Assembly: GCF_900115555.1 (NCBI RefSeq)
Contig: NZ_FOWX01000001.1
Location: 94,962 to 158,961, forward strand
Origin: Pseudomonas borbori
GTDB taxonomy: Bacteria > Pseudomonadota > Gammaproteobacteria > Pseudomonadales > Pseudomonadaceae
Length of the DNA stretch: 64,000 nt
Direction: 5' to 3'
A program made the position numbers and the translations under genes. Below are positions 28,312 through 36,049 of this stretch, one piece after another; positions within the stretch are counted from its first letter, which is position 1, and every line of letters starts with the position of its first letter. The notes below the pieces were generated by a model, which was given only the letters and a program-made list of their open reading frames with translations, ran no database searches and was not told the origin of the DNA.

Positions 28312-28941
28312 ATGGCCTGGACCCGTGAAGAAATGGCGCAGCGCGCCGCCCAGGAGCTGCAGGACGGCTTCTACGTCAACCTCGGCATCGGCCTGCCGAC
28401 CCTGGTCGCCAACTACATTCCCGCGGGCATGGAAGTCTGGCTGCAGAGCGAGAACGGCCTGCTCGGCATCGGTCCCTTCCCCGGCGAGGAGGAGATCGAC
28501 GCCGACCTGATCAACGCCGGCAAGCAGACCATCACCACCCAGCCGGGCAGCAGCTTCTTCGACAGCGCCGAGAGCTTCGGCATGATCCGCGGCGGCCACA
28601 TCAACCTGGCCCTGCTCGGCGCCATGCAGGTCTCGGCGCAGGGCGACCTGGCCAACTGGATGATCCCCGGCAAGATGGTCAAGGGCATGGGCGGCGCCAT
28701 GGACCTGGTGGCCGGGGTCAAGCGCGTGGTGGTGCTGATGGAGCACTGCGCCAAGGGCGGTGCGCACAAGATCCTCGAGCGCTGCGAGCTGCCGCTGACC
28801 GGGGTCGGCGTGGTCGACCGGATCATCAGCGACCTGGCCGTGCTGGATATCGGCGCCGACGGCCTGCGTCTGGTGGAGATGGCGCCGGGCGTCAGCTTCG
28901 ACGAATTGCAGGCGGCCACCGGCTGCACGATTCTGCGTTAA
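28312..28941 (+). CDS. 3-oxoacid CoA-transferase subunit B
   Basis: 209 aa. The catalytic glutamate is Glu47 in LQSENGLLG, the signature of family I CoA-transferase subunit B, and the GGAMDLV segment is also present. It forms the acyl-glutamyl and CoA-thioester intermediates. Partner of subunit A at 27228. Length and motifs are complete, so the enzyme should be functional. Followed by a hairpin and a UUCG-loop terminator at 29004-29034. Confidence 0.93.
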   Translation: MAWTREEMAQRAAQELQDGFYVNLGIGLPTLVANYIPAGMEVWLQSENGLLGIGPFPGEEEIDADLINAGKQTITTQPGSSFFDSAESFGMIRGGHINLALLGAMQVSAQGDLANWMIPGKMVKGMGGAMDLVAGVKRVVVLMEHCAKGGAHKILERCELPLTGVGVVDRIISDLAVLDIGADGLRLVEMAPGVSFDELQAATGCTILR

Positions 28942-29003
28942 GCGCCTTACCCCGTTACTCCACAGGGCACTTTATCCGGGGAGCGGTCCCCGGATCCCTT
29001 TGC

Positions 29004-29034
29004 GGCGACTGCTTCGGCAGTCGACCGTTTTTTT
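29004..29034 (+). terminator. UUCG-loop terminator after CoA-transferase B
   Basis: CGACTGC and GCAGTCG close a TTCG tetraloop and are followed by ACCG and seven T. A second hairpin (ATCCGGGGA / TCCCCGGAT) lies just upstream around 28975-28996. A diverged copy of this arrangement occurs at 30093-30127. Confidence 0.85.
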
Positions 29035-29103
29035 AACGCTACTTGCCGTGACACCCTTTGCCCAGTGCCGGACCCTCCCATGGAAGTCAGATTGGCGCCC
29101 CGA

Positions 29104-29241
29104 ATGCGTGACTTCTACCTCTTCGTCGTTCGGATCGTCAGTCTGGCTCCCATGGGCCAGTTCGCCAGCCGCACCTTGCCGCAGGTCTTCAGCGTCCTGA
29201 TTTGGCTGAGCCGGGCAGATTCACCACAGGATTCGACATAA
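29104..29241 (+). pseudogene. Degenerate copy of the Bcr/CflA transporter N-terminus
   Basis: The frame reads MRDFYLFVVRIVSLAPMGQFAS and stops after 45 codons. It matches the first 21 residues of the intact transporter at 30198 (MRNSYLFVLLVASLASMGQFAI), including CATGGGCCAGTTCGCC at DNA level, then loses similarity. Both are preceded by similar terminator-plus-leader sequences. It is best read as the stub of a duplicated gene. Confidence 0.65.
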
Positions 29242-29265
29242 CAACAAGAACCGAGGGAAGGGAAG

Positions 29266-30015
29266 ATGCGAACGACAGCGCTGTTGTGCCTGCTGTACCT
29301 GATGAGTCCACCGGCCTGGGGCGACGGGCGCAGCGCCCAGCAACTGAGTGAGCTCGGCAGCCGCAGCCGGCTGCTGTGCGCCAGTGCCATGGTCTATTTC
29401 AACCCGCAGGATCGCAGCCCCGACCCGCGCAGCCTGAGCGCGGCGTTTTATCACCTCAATACCCTGGAAACCCACGTCGTGCAGCTTGGCCAGCCGGACC
29501 CGTTGGCGCAGCCGCTGCGTGCCATGAAGCGCCTGTTCACCGAACTGGACCGCTTGCCGCGGGCCCAGCGCGAGCGCTATCCCGAGCTGGTTCGGCAACT
29601 GCTGGTCGAGCATGTGCAGCTGCGCCAGGGCGCCGATGCCCACGCCCGCGCCCATCGGGATCTGCTCGCGACCGCGTCGTTGCAGCCGTTCAATGCCCAA
29701 AGCCAGGCCTTGGCCAGTCTGTTGCTGGACTACCAGTTGCACCGCTACCCGCTGCCGGACAAGGCCGACTTCGCCCTGACGCCCGCGCAACTGCAGGCCC
29801 TCGACGCTGCCATCGAACAGCGTTTCGACAGCCTGCTGGCCGCGTATTCGACACACGCCGAGGTGCTGGTCAAGGTCAGGGGCAACTACCGCTTCGTGCG
29901 CGCCGAACTGCAGCAGCGTAAGGGCCGCGCCCAGGGTGGCGCCGAATTTTATCTCAGTCGCGCGGTGCTTGATCTCGACGAGCTGGCGCTGACGTTGCTC
30001 GGGAAGCAGGGCTGA
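29266..30015 (+). CDS. Exported protein of unknown function (249 aa)
   Basis: Begins MRTTALLCLLYLMSPPAWG, a signal peptide with likely cleavage after AWG (residue 19). The mature part is helical, rich in Leu, Gln and Arg, with no membrane segment. One cysteine is in the mature chain (LLCASAM). RBS GAAGGGAAG precedes the ATG. I do not recognise the family; it may be a small periplasmic helical-bundle protein. It is placed between the degenerate and the intact copy of the transporter start, so it may have arrived with, or be bracketed by, the duplication. Confidence 0.75.
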   Translation: MRTTALLCLLYLMSPPAWGDGRSAQQLSELGSRSRLLCASAMVYFNPQDRSPDPRSLSAAFYHLNTLETHVVQLGQPDPLAQPLRAMKRLFTELDRLPRAQRERYPELVRQLLVEHVQLRQGADAHARAHRDLLATASLQPFNAQSQALASLLLDYQLHRYPLPDKADFALTPAQLQALDAAIEQRFDSLLAAYSTHAEVLVKVRGNYRFVRAELQQRKGRAQGGAEFYLSRAVLDLDELALTLLGKQG

Positions 30016-30092
30016 AAGCGCCGGGCGGCCATGTCATGAGCGTGTAAAGCCCCTGTGAGGGGGCAGTTACCCGGGGTGGTGAGTCCCGGTTT

Positions 30093-30127
30093 GGCGGCGG
30101 CTGTTTGCGCAGTCGGCCGCTTTTTTA
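30093..30127 (+). terminator. Terminator after the exported protein gene
   Basis: GGCGGCGGCTG and CAGTCGGCCGC form an imperfect stem followed by TTTTTT. Resembles the terminator at 29004-29034, as part of the duplicated leader region. Confidence 0.65.
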
Positions 30128-30197
30128 TTGTTTGCGGTCGCGGCGACGCTCCTCACGGACGGCCGGGGCCGTCCACGGAGAGCGGCGAGCGCCCCCA

Positions 30198-31412
30198 ATG
30201 CGAAACTCCTACCTGTTTGTCCTGCTGGTCGCCAGCCTGGCCTCCATGGGCCAGTTCGCCATTGCCACCTACATGCCGGCGTTCGCCGCCATCGCCGAGG
30301 AGTTGGCGGCGACGCCCGTCCAGGTGCAACAGACGCTCACCGCCTATCTGCTGCCTTTTGCCCTGGCCCTGTTCTGGCACGGCGCGATTGCCGACGCCAT
30401 CGGTCGCCGCGGCTTCCTCTTGTTCGGCCTTGGCCTGTTCTTCGGCGCCTCGCTGCTGTGCATGCTGGCGCCGAGCATCGAGTGGCTGTTCGCCGGGCGT
30501 GCCCTGCAGGGGCTCAGCGCGGGGATCGGCATGGTGGTCGGACGAGTGATGATCCGCGATCGTTTCGACGGCGTGCACGCGCAGCGGCAGATGGCGTTGG
30601 TGGCTATCGGGTTTTCCCTGGCTCCGGCAATTGCCCCGTTATGTGGCGGCTGGTTGCTGCCCTGGTTCGGCTGGCGCGGCATCTTCGCCTTTCTCGCCCT
30701 GCTCAGTGCGCTGCTGCTGTTTGGCTGCTGGCGCCACTTGGCCGAGACCCTGCCCTTCGACAAGCGCCAGTCGTTGCATCCGCTGGCGTTGAGCCGCGCG
30801 TTCGCCGAGCAACTGCGCGATGCTCCATTCGTGCTGATCTGCCTGACCAACGCCGGGGCCAATGCCGCGATCTACCTCTATGTGCTGAGTGCGCCGACCT
30901 TCGTCATCGAGCACCTGGGACTGGGTGCGCAATCCTTCGCCTGGTTGTTCCTGCCGATTGTCGGCGGCCTGCTGGCCGGCGCCTTCGCCGCCCATCGGGT
31001 GGCCGGCCGCATGAGTGCCGCACGCGGTGTGCTGCTTGGCAGCGCCGTGATGCTGTTCGCCACCTTGCTGAATATCGGCCTCTGCCTGTGGCTGCCGAGC
31101 CACGTGCCCTGGCCACTGCTGGCTCTGCCGATCTTCGCCCTGGGTCTGATGCTGACCCAACCGGGTCTGCAGTTGCTTGCCCTCGATCGTTTTCCCGAGC
31201 GCCGCGGCCTGGCCTCCAGTGGTTTCATCACCGTCCATCAACTCGTCACCGCGCTGTCCTCTGCGTTGCTGGTGCCGTTGCTGCAGGACAGCACGCTGAG
31301 TCTGGCGCTGGGTATGGCTGCCCTGCAGTACCTGGCCCTGCTGGCGTTCTGGCTTGCGCAGCGCAATGCAGTTGCACGTAGCGATACATCTCACCAGGAG
31401 CAGAACACATGA
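30198..31412 (+). CDS. Bcr/CflA family multidrug-type MFS transporter
   Basis: 404 aa with 12 predicted helices. GAIADAIGRRGFL is the MFS loop 2-3 signature and GRALQGLSAGIGMVVGRVMIRDRF is typical of the Bcr/CflA (drug:H+ antiporter) group. The start at 30198 follows a GC-rich leader; the frame extends upstream to 30105 but without similarity. Its stop overlaps the SDR start (ATGA), so the two are co-translated. Role in the island could be export of a toxic intermediate. Confidence 0.88.
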   Translation: MRNSYLFVLLVASLASMGQFAIATYMPAFAAIAEELAATPVQVQQTLTAYLLPFALALFWHGAIADAIGRRGFLLFGLGLFFGASLLCMLAPSIEWLFAGRALQGLSAGIGMVVGRVMIRDRFDGVHAQRQMALVAIGFSLAPAIAPLCGGWLLPWFGWRGIFAFLALLSALLLFGCWRHLAETLPFDKRQSLHPLALSRAFAEQLRDAPFVLICLTNAGANAAIYLYVLSAPTFVIEHLGLGAQSFAWLFLPIVGGLLAGAFAAHRVAGRMSAARGVLLGSAVMLFATLLNIGLCLWLPSHVPWPLLALPIFALGLMLTQPGLQLLALDRFPERRGLASSGFITVHQLVTALSSALLVPLLQDSTLSLALGMAALQYLALLAFWLAQRNAVARSDTSHQEQNT

Positions 31413-32254
31413 AGCCTTTCGTACTGATCACCGGCGCCTCTTCGGGCATTGGCCTGGACAGCGCCCGCCTGCTGATCGAACAGGGTTACCGGGTCATCGG
31501 CACGGTGCGCCGCGAGGAGGACGGGGAGCGTGCCCGCGCCATCCTCGGCGCGGCCTTCCTGCCGCTGCGCCTGGACGTGAGCGACAGCGCCGGCCTACCG
31601 CAGGCGGTGCGCCAGGTCGAGCAGTGGGTCGGCACCGAGGGCCTGGCCGCGCTGGTCAACAACGCCGGCATCGCCTCGCCCAGCGGCCCGCTGCTGCTGC
31701 AGCCGCTGGAGGAAATCCGCGGCATGTTCGAGGTCAATCTGTTCGGCCTGCTCGCGGTCACCCAGGCCTTCCTGCCGCTGCTCGGCGCGCGCCACGGCAG
31801 CGCGCGGCCGGGGCGGGTGATCAATATCGGCTCGGTATCCGGGCGGGTGGCGACGCCGCTGACCGGCTGCTACGCCGCCACCAAGCATGCGCTGGAAGCG
31901 GTCAGCGATGCGCTGCGGGTGGAGCTGGGCATCTACGGTATCGCGGTGGTGATCATCGAGCCGGGGCCGATCCGCACGCCGATCTGGAGCAAGGCGCAGC
32001 CCGACACGCGCTACCTGGACAGCGATTACGCCGGCGCCATGCAGGCGCTGTTCGGTCTGTTGGCGCACAACGGGGCCAAAGGGGCGCCGGTGGCGACGGT
32101 CAGCCGGGTCGTGCTCAAGGCCATCGAGGCGCCCCGGCCCAAGCCGCGCTACCCGCTCAACCCGATGTGGTATCTGGCCGCGCTGCTGCCGACCCGGCTG
32201 CTCGATCGGCTGCTGGCGAAGCGGATGGCGTTGCCGCGGCGCCCGGCTCGCTGA
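31409..32254 (+). CDS. Short-chain dehydrogenase/reductase (281 aa)
   Basis: Classical SDR with TGASSGIG at residues 8-15, NNAG near 90, a serine in INIGSVSG and the catalytic YAATK. The C-terminal extension (PRYPLNPMWYLAALLPTRLLDRLL) resembles that of 17-beta-hydroxysteroid/retinol-type SDRs with a hydrophobic tail, so lipophilic alcohols or ketones are possible substrates. Translationally coupled to the transporter. Its last 98 bases overlap, on the opposite strand, the extended 3' end of the AraC gene. Confidence 0.87.
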   Translation: MKPFVLITGASSGIGLDSARLLIEQGYRVIGTVRREEDGERARAILGAAFLPLRLDVSDSAGLPQAVRQVEQWVGTEGLAALVNNAGIASPSGPLLLQPLEEIRGMFEVNLFGLLAVTQAFLPLLGARHGSARPGRVINIGSVSGRVATPLTGCYAATKHALEAVSDALRVELGIYGIAVVIIEPGPIRTPIWSKAQPDTRYLDSDYAGAMQALFGLLAHNGAKGAPVATVSRVVLKAIEAPRPKPRYPLNPMWYLAALLPTRLLDRLLAKRMALPRRPAR

Positions 32255-33275
32255 CTCCACCGCTGCCGAGGGGTGTCTGCCTGCGCGTACTGCGCCAGGC
32301 GGCCGGCGGCATGCCGAACTGGGCGATGAACCAGCGAGTGAAGGAACTCGGCATGGAGTAGCCGAGCATGTCGGCAATGCGTCCCAGCGAATAGTCCGGG
32401 TTCTCCATGTAGCGCACCACCAGGTCGCGGCGCACGTCGTTGATCAGCTCGTTGAAGGTGCTGCCGCCTTCCTTCAGGCGGCGCTGCAGGGTGCGCACGT
32501 TCATGCCCATGGTCTGGGCGATCTGCTCGATGGTGGCCCGGCCCATCGGCAGCAGCAGGTAGATGGCCTTGCGCACCTCGAACAGCATCGATTCGCCGCT
32601 GCTGCTCTGCAGGGAGTCGAGGTAGCGCTGGGCATAGCGGGCCATGGCTGGATTGGCATGGGGGTTGGTCGCGTCCAGGTCGGCGTCGGGACAGACGATG
32701 CCGTTGAACTCGCTGCCGAACTCCAGCATGCAGCCGAACAGGCGTCGATGCAGTTGCAGGTTGCTCGGTGCCTGGTGGGTGAAGTTGACGCTGTAGGGGT
32801 GCCAGTGCGTGCCGAGCAGGGCGGCGCAGAGGCGGAACATCACGCCGATGGCCAGTTCGTTGGCCTGGCGACAGGGCAGGTGCGACTCGGTCACCACCTC
32901 TTCGCGAATGATCACCATCCTGCCGGCTTCTTCGACGAAGATCGCCAGTGAGTCGTTGAGCAGATGGCGGTACTGCACCACCACCTGCAGCGCCTCACGC
33001 AGCGTGCGCTGGTGGGTGAGCAGCAGGCTGACCGCGCCGAAGTCGGAGAGCTGGCGCGACTCGGCCATGCTCAGGCCGAAGTTCTGGCAGCCGCTGGCGG
33101 CGGCCGAGTCTTCGAGCAGGCGCACCGCGGCATCGACCGGGATACGGTGCTCGGGATCCTGCAGCATGGCCTTGTTCAGGCCGACTGCGGCCAGCAGGTT
33201 GTACGGATTCAAGCCGAGGTGCTGGGCCGTTTCCAGGTAGTTGGTGAGGACGGCGGCGCGAACCAGTTTTGTCAT
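32157..33275 (-). CDS. AraC family transcriptional regulator of the island
   Basis: 372 aa. An N-terminal arabinose-binding-like domain (PF12625 type; MTKLVRAAVLTNYLETAQHLG) spans about 200 residues. A C-terminal double helix-turn-helix follows (GRATIEQIAQTMGMNVRTLQRRL and YSLGRIADMLGYSMPSSFTRW). OruR-like regulators share this layout. The ATG at 33275 follows AGGAAT; an in-frame ATG at 33338 would add 21 residues. The conserved domain ends near PPAAWR, but the frame runs on for about 40 Ala/Pro-rich residues inside the convergent SDR gene. A 21-bp direct-repeat operator lies 83 bp upstream in the divergent promoter region. It is the best candidate to bind all four island operators. Confidence 0.9.
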   Translation of the reverse strand: MTKLVRAAVLTNYLETAQHLGLNPYNLLAAVGLNKAMLQDPEHRIPVDAAVRLLEDSAAASGCQNFGLSMAESRQLSDFGAVSLLLTHQRTLREALQVVVQYRHLLNDSLAIFVEEAGRMVIIREEVVTESHLPCRQANELAIGVMFRLCAALLGTHWHPYSVNFTHQAPSNLQLHRRLFGCMLEFGSEFNGIVCPDADLDATNPHANPAMARYAQRYLDSLQSSSGESMLFEVRKAIYLLLPMGRATIEQIAQTMGMNVRTLQRRLKEGGSTFNELINDVRRDLVVRYMENPDYSLGRIADMLGYSMPSSFTRWFIAQFGMPPAAWRSTRRQTPLGSGGVSEPGAAATPSASPAADRAAGSAAARPDTTSG

Positions 33276-33357
33276 GTGCGAGCATTCCTCGGAGGGGGGC
33301 TTGCGCTGGGCAGCGGCCCCGACAGGAAAAAATGACATGGATCAAGTCTGGCCTGCA

Positions 33358-33400
33358 AGTCATGAAATGAAAAGTTTTTGACGTCGATTGTGCCGTGCAC
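33358..33400 (+). promoter_or_regulatory. Operator 3: 21-bp direct repeat between AraC and Aer genes
   Basis: AGTCATGAAATGAAAAG starts at 33358 and TGACGTCGATTG at 33379, spacing 21 bp. The first half-site shares 16 of 17 bases with operator 2. The orientation points to the Aer gene (33541), and the site also lies just upstream of the regulator gene, so autoregulation is possible. Confidence 0.7.
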
Positions 33401-33540
33401 GACGGTTCGCTCTAGTACTTTTCGGACCCTTAGTTCCCCTCCACCCACCTTGCGCCGATGACCACCCCCGCGGCGTTCGGCTGCGTGGCCAGCCACTGGC
33501 GTGGGGGCGCGGACGAACCGAGCAACCCGAAGGAGCACCT

Positions 33541-35106
33541 ATGCGAGCCAATACGCCGATCACCGACCGCGAGCGCAGTTTTCCAGCCGAGCAGCGGCTG
33601 ATCTCCGCGACGGACGAGCAGGGCAACCTGACCTACTGCAACGACGAGTTCGTCGCGGTCAGCGGCTTCAGCCGCGAGCAATTGATCGGCAGCCCGCACA
33701 ATATCGTGCGCCATCCCGATATGCCGCCGGCGCTGTTCGCGCACATGTGGAGCCACCTCAAGGCCGGCAAGAACTGGATGGGCATGGTCAAGAACCGCTG
33801 CCAGAACGGCGACTTCTACTGGGTCAGCGCCTATGTCACGCCCATCCGCCAGAATGGCCGGGTGGTGGGCTGCGAGTCGGTACAGGTCAGGCCCAGCGTC
33901 GAGCAGGTCGAGCGGGCCGCCGCGCTTTATGCGCGCCTGCGCAACGGGCAGCCGGCGGCCAGCGGCGGCGAGCGGTTGCGCACGCTCAGCCGCTTCCTGC
34001 TGCTGCCGCTGCTGGGCGCCCTGTCGGGGCCGCTGCTGCTGAGCCAGGGCCAGCCGGGGTGGGCGGTCGGCTGCCTGCTGGGCTTGTCGTTCGGGCAAAC
34101 CTGGCTGTCGCTCTGGTACGTGCGGCGGGCGCTGGCAAAGGTCCACGAAGCGGCGCCGCTGGCCTTCGACAGCGAACTGGTGGCGCGCACCTACAGCAGC
34201 GAGTCGGGGGCGGTTGCCCGCCTGCAGATGGCGCTGATCAGCGAGGGCTCGCGCATTCGCACCGCGCTCGCGCGCCTGGGCGATTACGCCGACCAGACGG
34301 CGGTGCTGGCGACCCAGAACGGTCAGCTGGTCGGGCAGGCGCAAACCGCGCTGCAGGCGCAGCGTGTCGAGGCGGACATGGCCGCCACTGCCATGCACGA
34401 GATGGCGGCCTCGATCGCCCAGGTCTCGGTGCATATCCAGCAGACCGCCAATGGCGCGCGCGAGGTCAATCAGTTGTCGGCCAGTGGTACCCAGCAGGCG
34501 CAGCAGAGCCGTCGGGTGATCGAGAAACTGGCCGACACCGTGGACAACATCGGTGGCTCGGTGGACAACCTGGCCGCGCAGACGCAGTCGATCCAGCAGG
34601 CCGCCAACCTGATCCAGGCGATCGCCGAGCAGACCAACCTGCTGGCCCTGAATGCCGCCATCGAGGCGGCGCGGGCCGGCGAGCAGGGCCGCGGTTTCGC
34701 CGTGGTGGCCGACGAAGTACGGGCGCTGGCCTCCAAGACCCGCGACTCCACCGAGGCGATCCAGCAGATCATCGGTACCTTGCAGGACGTCGCCCGGCAG
34801 GCGGTGGCAATCGCCCGCCAGGGCAGCGACGAGGCACGCGCGGGAGTGGAGCGGGTGATCGACACCGAGCGCGCCCTGGACGGCATCACCAGCGCGGTCG
34901 GTGGTATCCATGAGATGGCCGAGCAGATGGCCGCCGCGGCCGAACAGCAGACCCAAGTCGCCGAGGACATTTCCCGGCAGATCACCACCATCTCCCAGGC
35001 GGCGGAACGCAACGCCGAGATCACCGGGCGCTCCTCGCTGCTCGGGCGCGATCTGGAGACCACCGCGCATTCGCTGCATGCACTGGTCGAGCGGTTCAAC
35101 GTCTAG
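33541..35106 (+). CDS. aer: PAS-containing methyl-accepting receptor, Aer type
   Basis: 521 aa, the size of P. aeruginosa Aer. An N-terminal PAS domain (residues 15-115; [17 protein letters not shown], then [17 protein letters not shown]) carries the motifs of FAD-binding energy-taxis receptors. Hydrophobic segments lie at about 150-200, and the cytoplasmic signalling hairpin has [21 protein letters not shown], the CheA/CheW contact region. No periplasmic sensor domain. It would report redox or energy state to the flagellar motor. The ATG at 33541 has AAGGAG upstream. Placement behind operator 3 suggests it is made when the island's substrate is present; a second, housekeeping aer probably exists elsewhere. 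Confidence 0.9.
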   Translation: MRANTPITDRERSFPAEQRLISATDEQGNLTYCNDEFVAVSGFSREQLIGSPHNIVRHPDMPPALFAHMWSHLKAGKNWMGMVKNRCQNGDFYWVSAYVTPIRQNGRVVGCESVQVRPSVEQVERAAALYARLRNGQPAASGGERLRTLSRFLLLPLLGALSGPLLLSQGQPGWAVGCLLGLSFGQTWLSLWYVRRALAKVHEAAPLAFDSELVARTYSSESGAVARLQMALISEGSRIRTALARLGDYADQTAVLATQNGQLVGQAQTALQAQRVEADMAATAMHEMAASIAQVSVHIQQTANGAREVNQLSASGTQQAQQSRRVIEKLADTVDNIGGSVDNLAAQTQSIQQAANLIQAIAEQTNLLALNAAIEAARAGEQGRGFAVVADEVRALASKTRDSTEAIQQIIGTLQDVARQAVAIARQGSDEARAGVERVIDTERALDGITSAVGGIHEMAEQMAAAAEQQTQVAEDISRQITTISQAAERNAEITGRSSLLGRDLETTAHSLHALVERFNV

Positions 35107-35215
35107 CGGCGATGGGCGAATAGGCCCCGACCTGTCGACGCCGACAGGCGGCTCCCCTCGAGGCGACGCAGCCGCGACTGGCCACCCATCTCCTGTTGTC
35201 GCTGCACGGTCGCCT

Positions 35216-35258
35216 TGTCATCAATAGAAAAGTGACTGACGTCAAATGAGAAGCGCAG
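35216..35258 (+). promoter_or_regulatory. Operator 4: 21-bp direct repeat before the small hydrolase
   Basis: TGTCATCAATAGAAAAGTG starts at 35216 and TGACGTCAAATGAGAAGCG at 35237, spacing 21 bp. The second half-site matches that of operator 2 closely (ATGAGAAGCG). It lies about 85 bp before the hydrolase start. Confidence 0.7.
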
Positions 35259-35342
35259 GGGAGGGTGGCTCTTTATTGTCGACACTATGAAAGATTCTGG
35301 CGGGTCGGCTGCCCGAATCATCGAGAAGACGAGGGTGCTGAG

Positions 35343-35909
35343 GTGGACAAGAAACAAACTGCCGCAACCGTTCTGATCGTGCCGGGCCTGCGTGAGCATG
35401 TCGCCGAGCATTGGCAGACATTGCTCGAGGCCAGGTTGGCCAAGGTGCGCAGCGTGCCGCCCCTGGAAACCGACAAGCTCAGTTGCGCCGCCCGGGTCGA
35501 GGCCATCCAGCGTGAGCTGGAGCAGATCGACGGGCCGGTGATCCTGGTCGCGCACAGCGCCGGCGTGCTGATGGTGGTGCATTGGGCGGCGTGCTACGAC
35601 CGTCCGATCAAGGGTGCCCTGCTGGTCGCACCGCCGGACCTCGAGGCCAGCTGGCCGGAAAACTACCCGACGCCGGACAGCCTGCGTGCCAACGGCTGGG
35701 ATCCGCTGCCCAAGGGCAGGCTGCCGTTTCGCAGCATCCTCGCCGGCAGCTCCAACGATTACCTGGCCAGCCTGGACGCGGTTACCCGCATGGCCCAGGA
35801 CTGGGGTAGCGCACTGGTCAACCTCGGCGCGGTCGGCCACCTCAATCCGGCTTCCGGCTACGGCGAATGGCCGCTGGCCGAGGATTTCATCGACGATCTG
35901 GATCACTAG
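35343..35909 (+). CDS. RBBP9/YdeN-type alpha/beta hydrolase (188 aa)
   Basis: Small serine hydrolase fold: PGLREH at the start of the domain, nucleophile serine in VAHSAGV, and a C-terminal VGHLNPASGYGEWP containing the catalytic His. RBBP9/YdeN-like proteins are esterases or aminopeptidases of uncertain substrate. I chose the GTG at 35343, just before the domain; an in-frame GTG at 35265 overlaps the leader next to operator 4 and is less likely. Behind operator 4 and 140 bp ahead of the DUF1302 envelope module, so an ester- or lactone-cleaving step is plausible. Confidence 0.8.
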   Translation: MDKKQTAATVLIVPGLREHVAEHWQTLLEARLAKVRSVPPLETDKLSCAARVEAIQRELEQIDGPVILVAHSAGVLMVVHWAACYDRPIKGALLVAPPDLEASWPENYPTPDSLRANGWDPLPKGRLPFRSILAGSSNDYLASLDAVTRMAQDWGSALVNLGAVGHLNPASGYGEWPLAEDFIDDLDH

Positions 35910-36049
35910 TCGGGAACGCCGACGCACGCGTTCCGCGCAGCAAACAAGTTTGCATCCAGGAACAGACTGAACAAGTACAACTCGCATCGCTGCTATACCT
36001 GATGTGAGCCGTTGTTAGAGCAACAATCACAAAAAGCGGAGACAACGCA

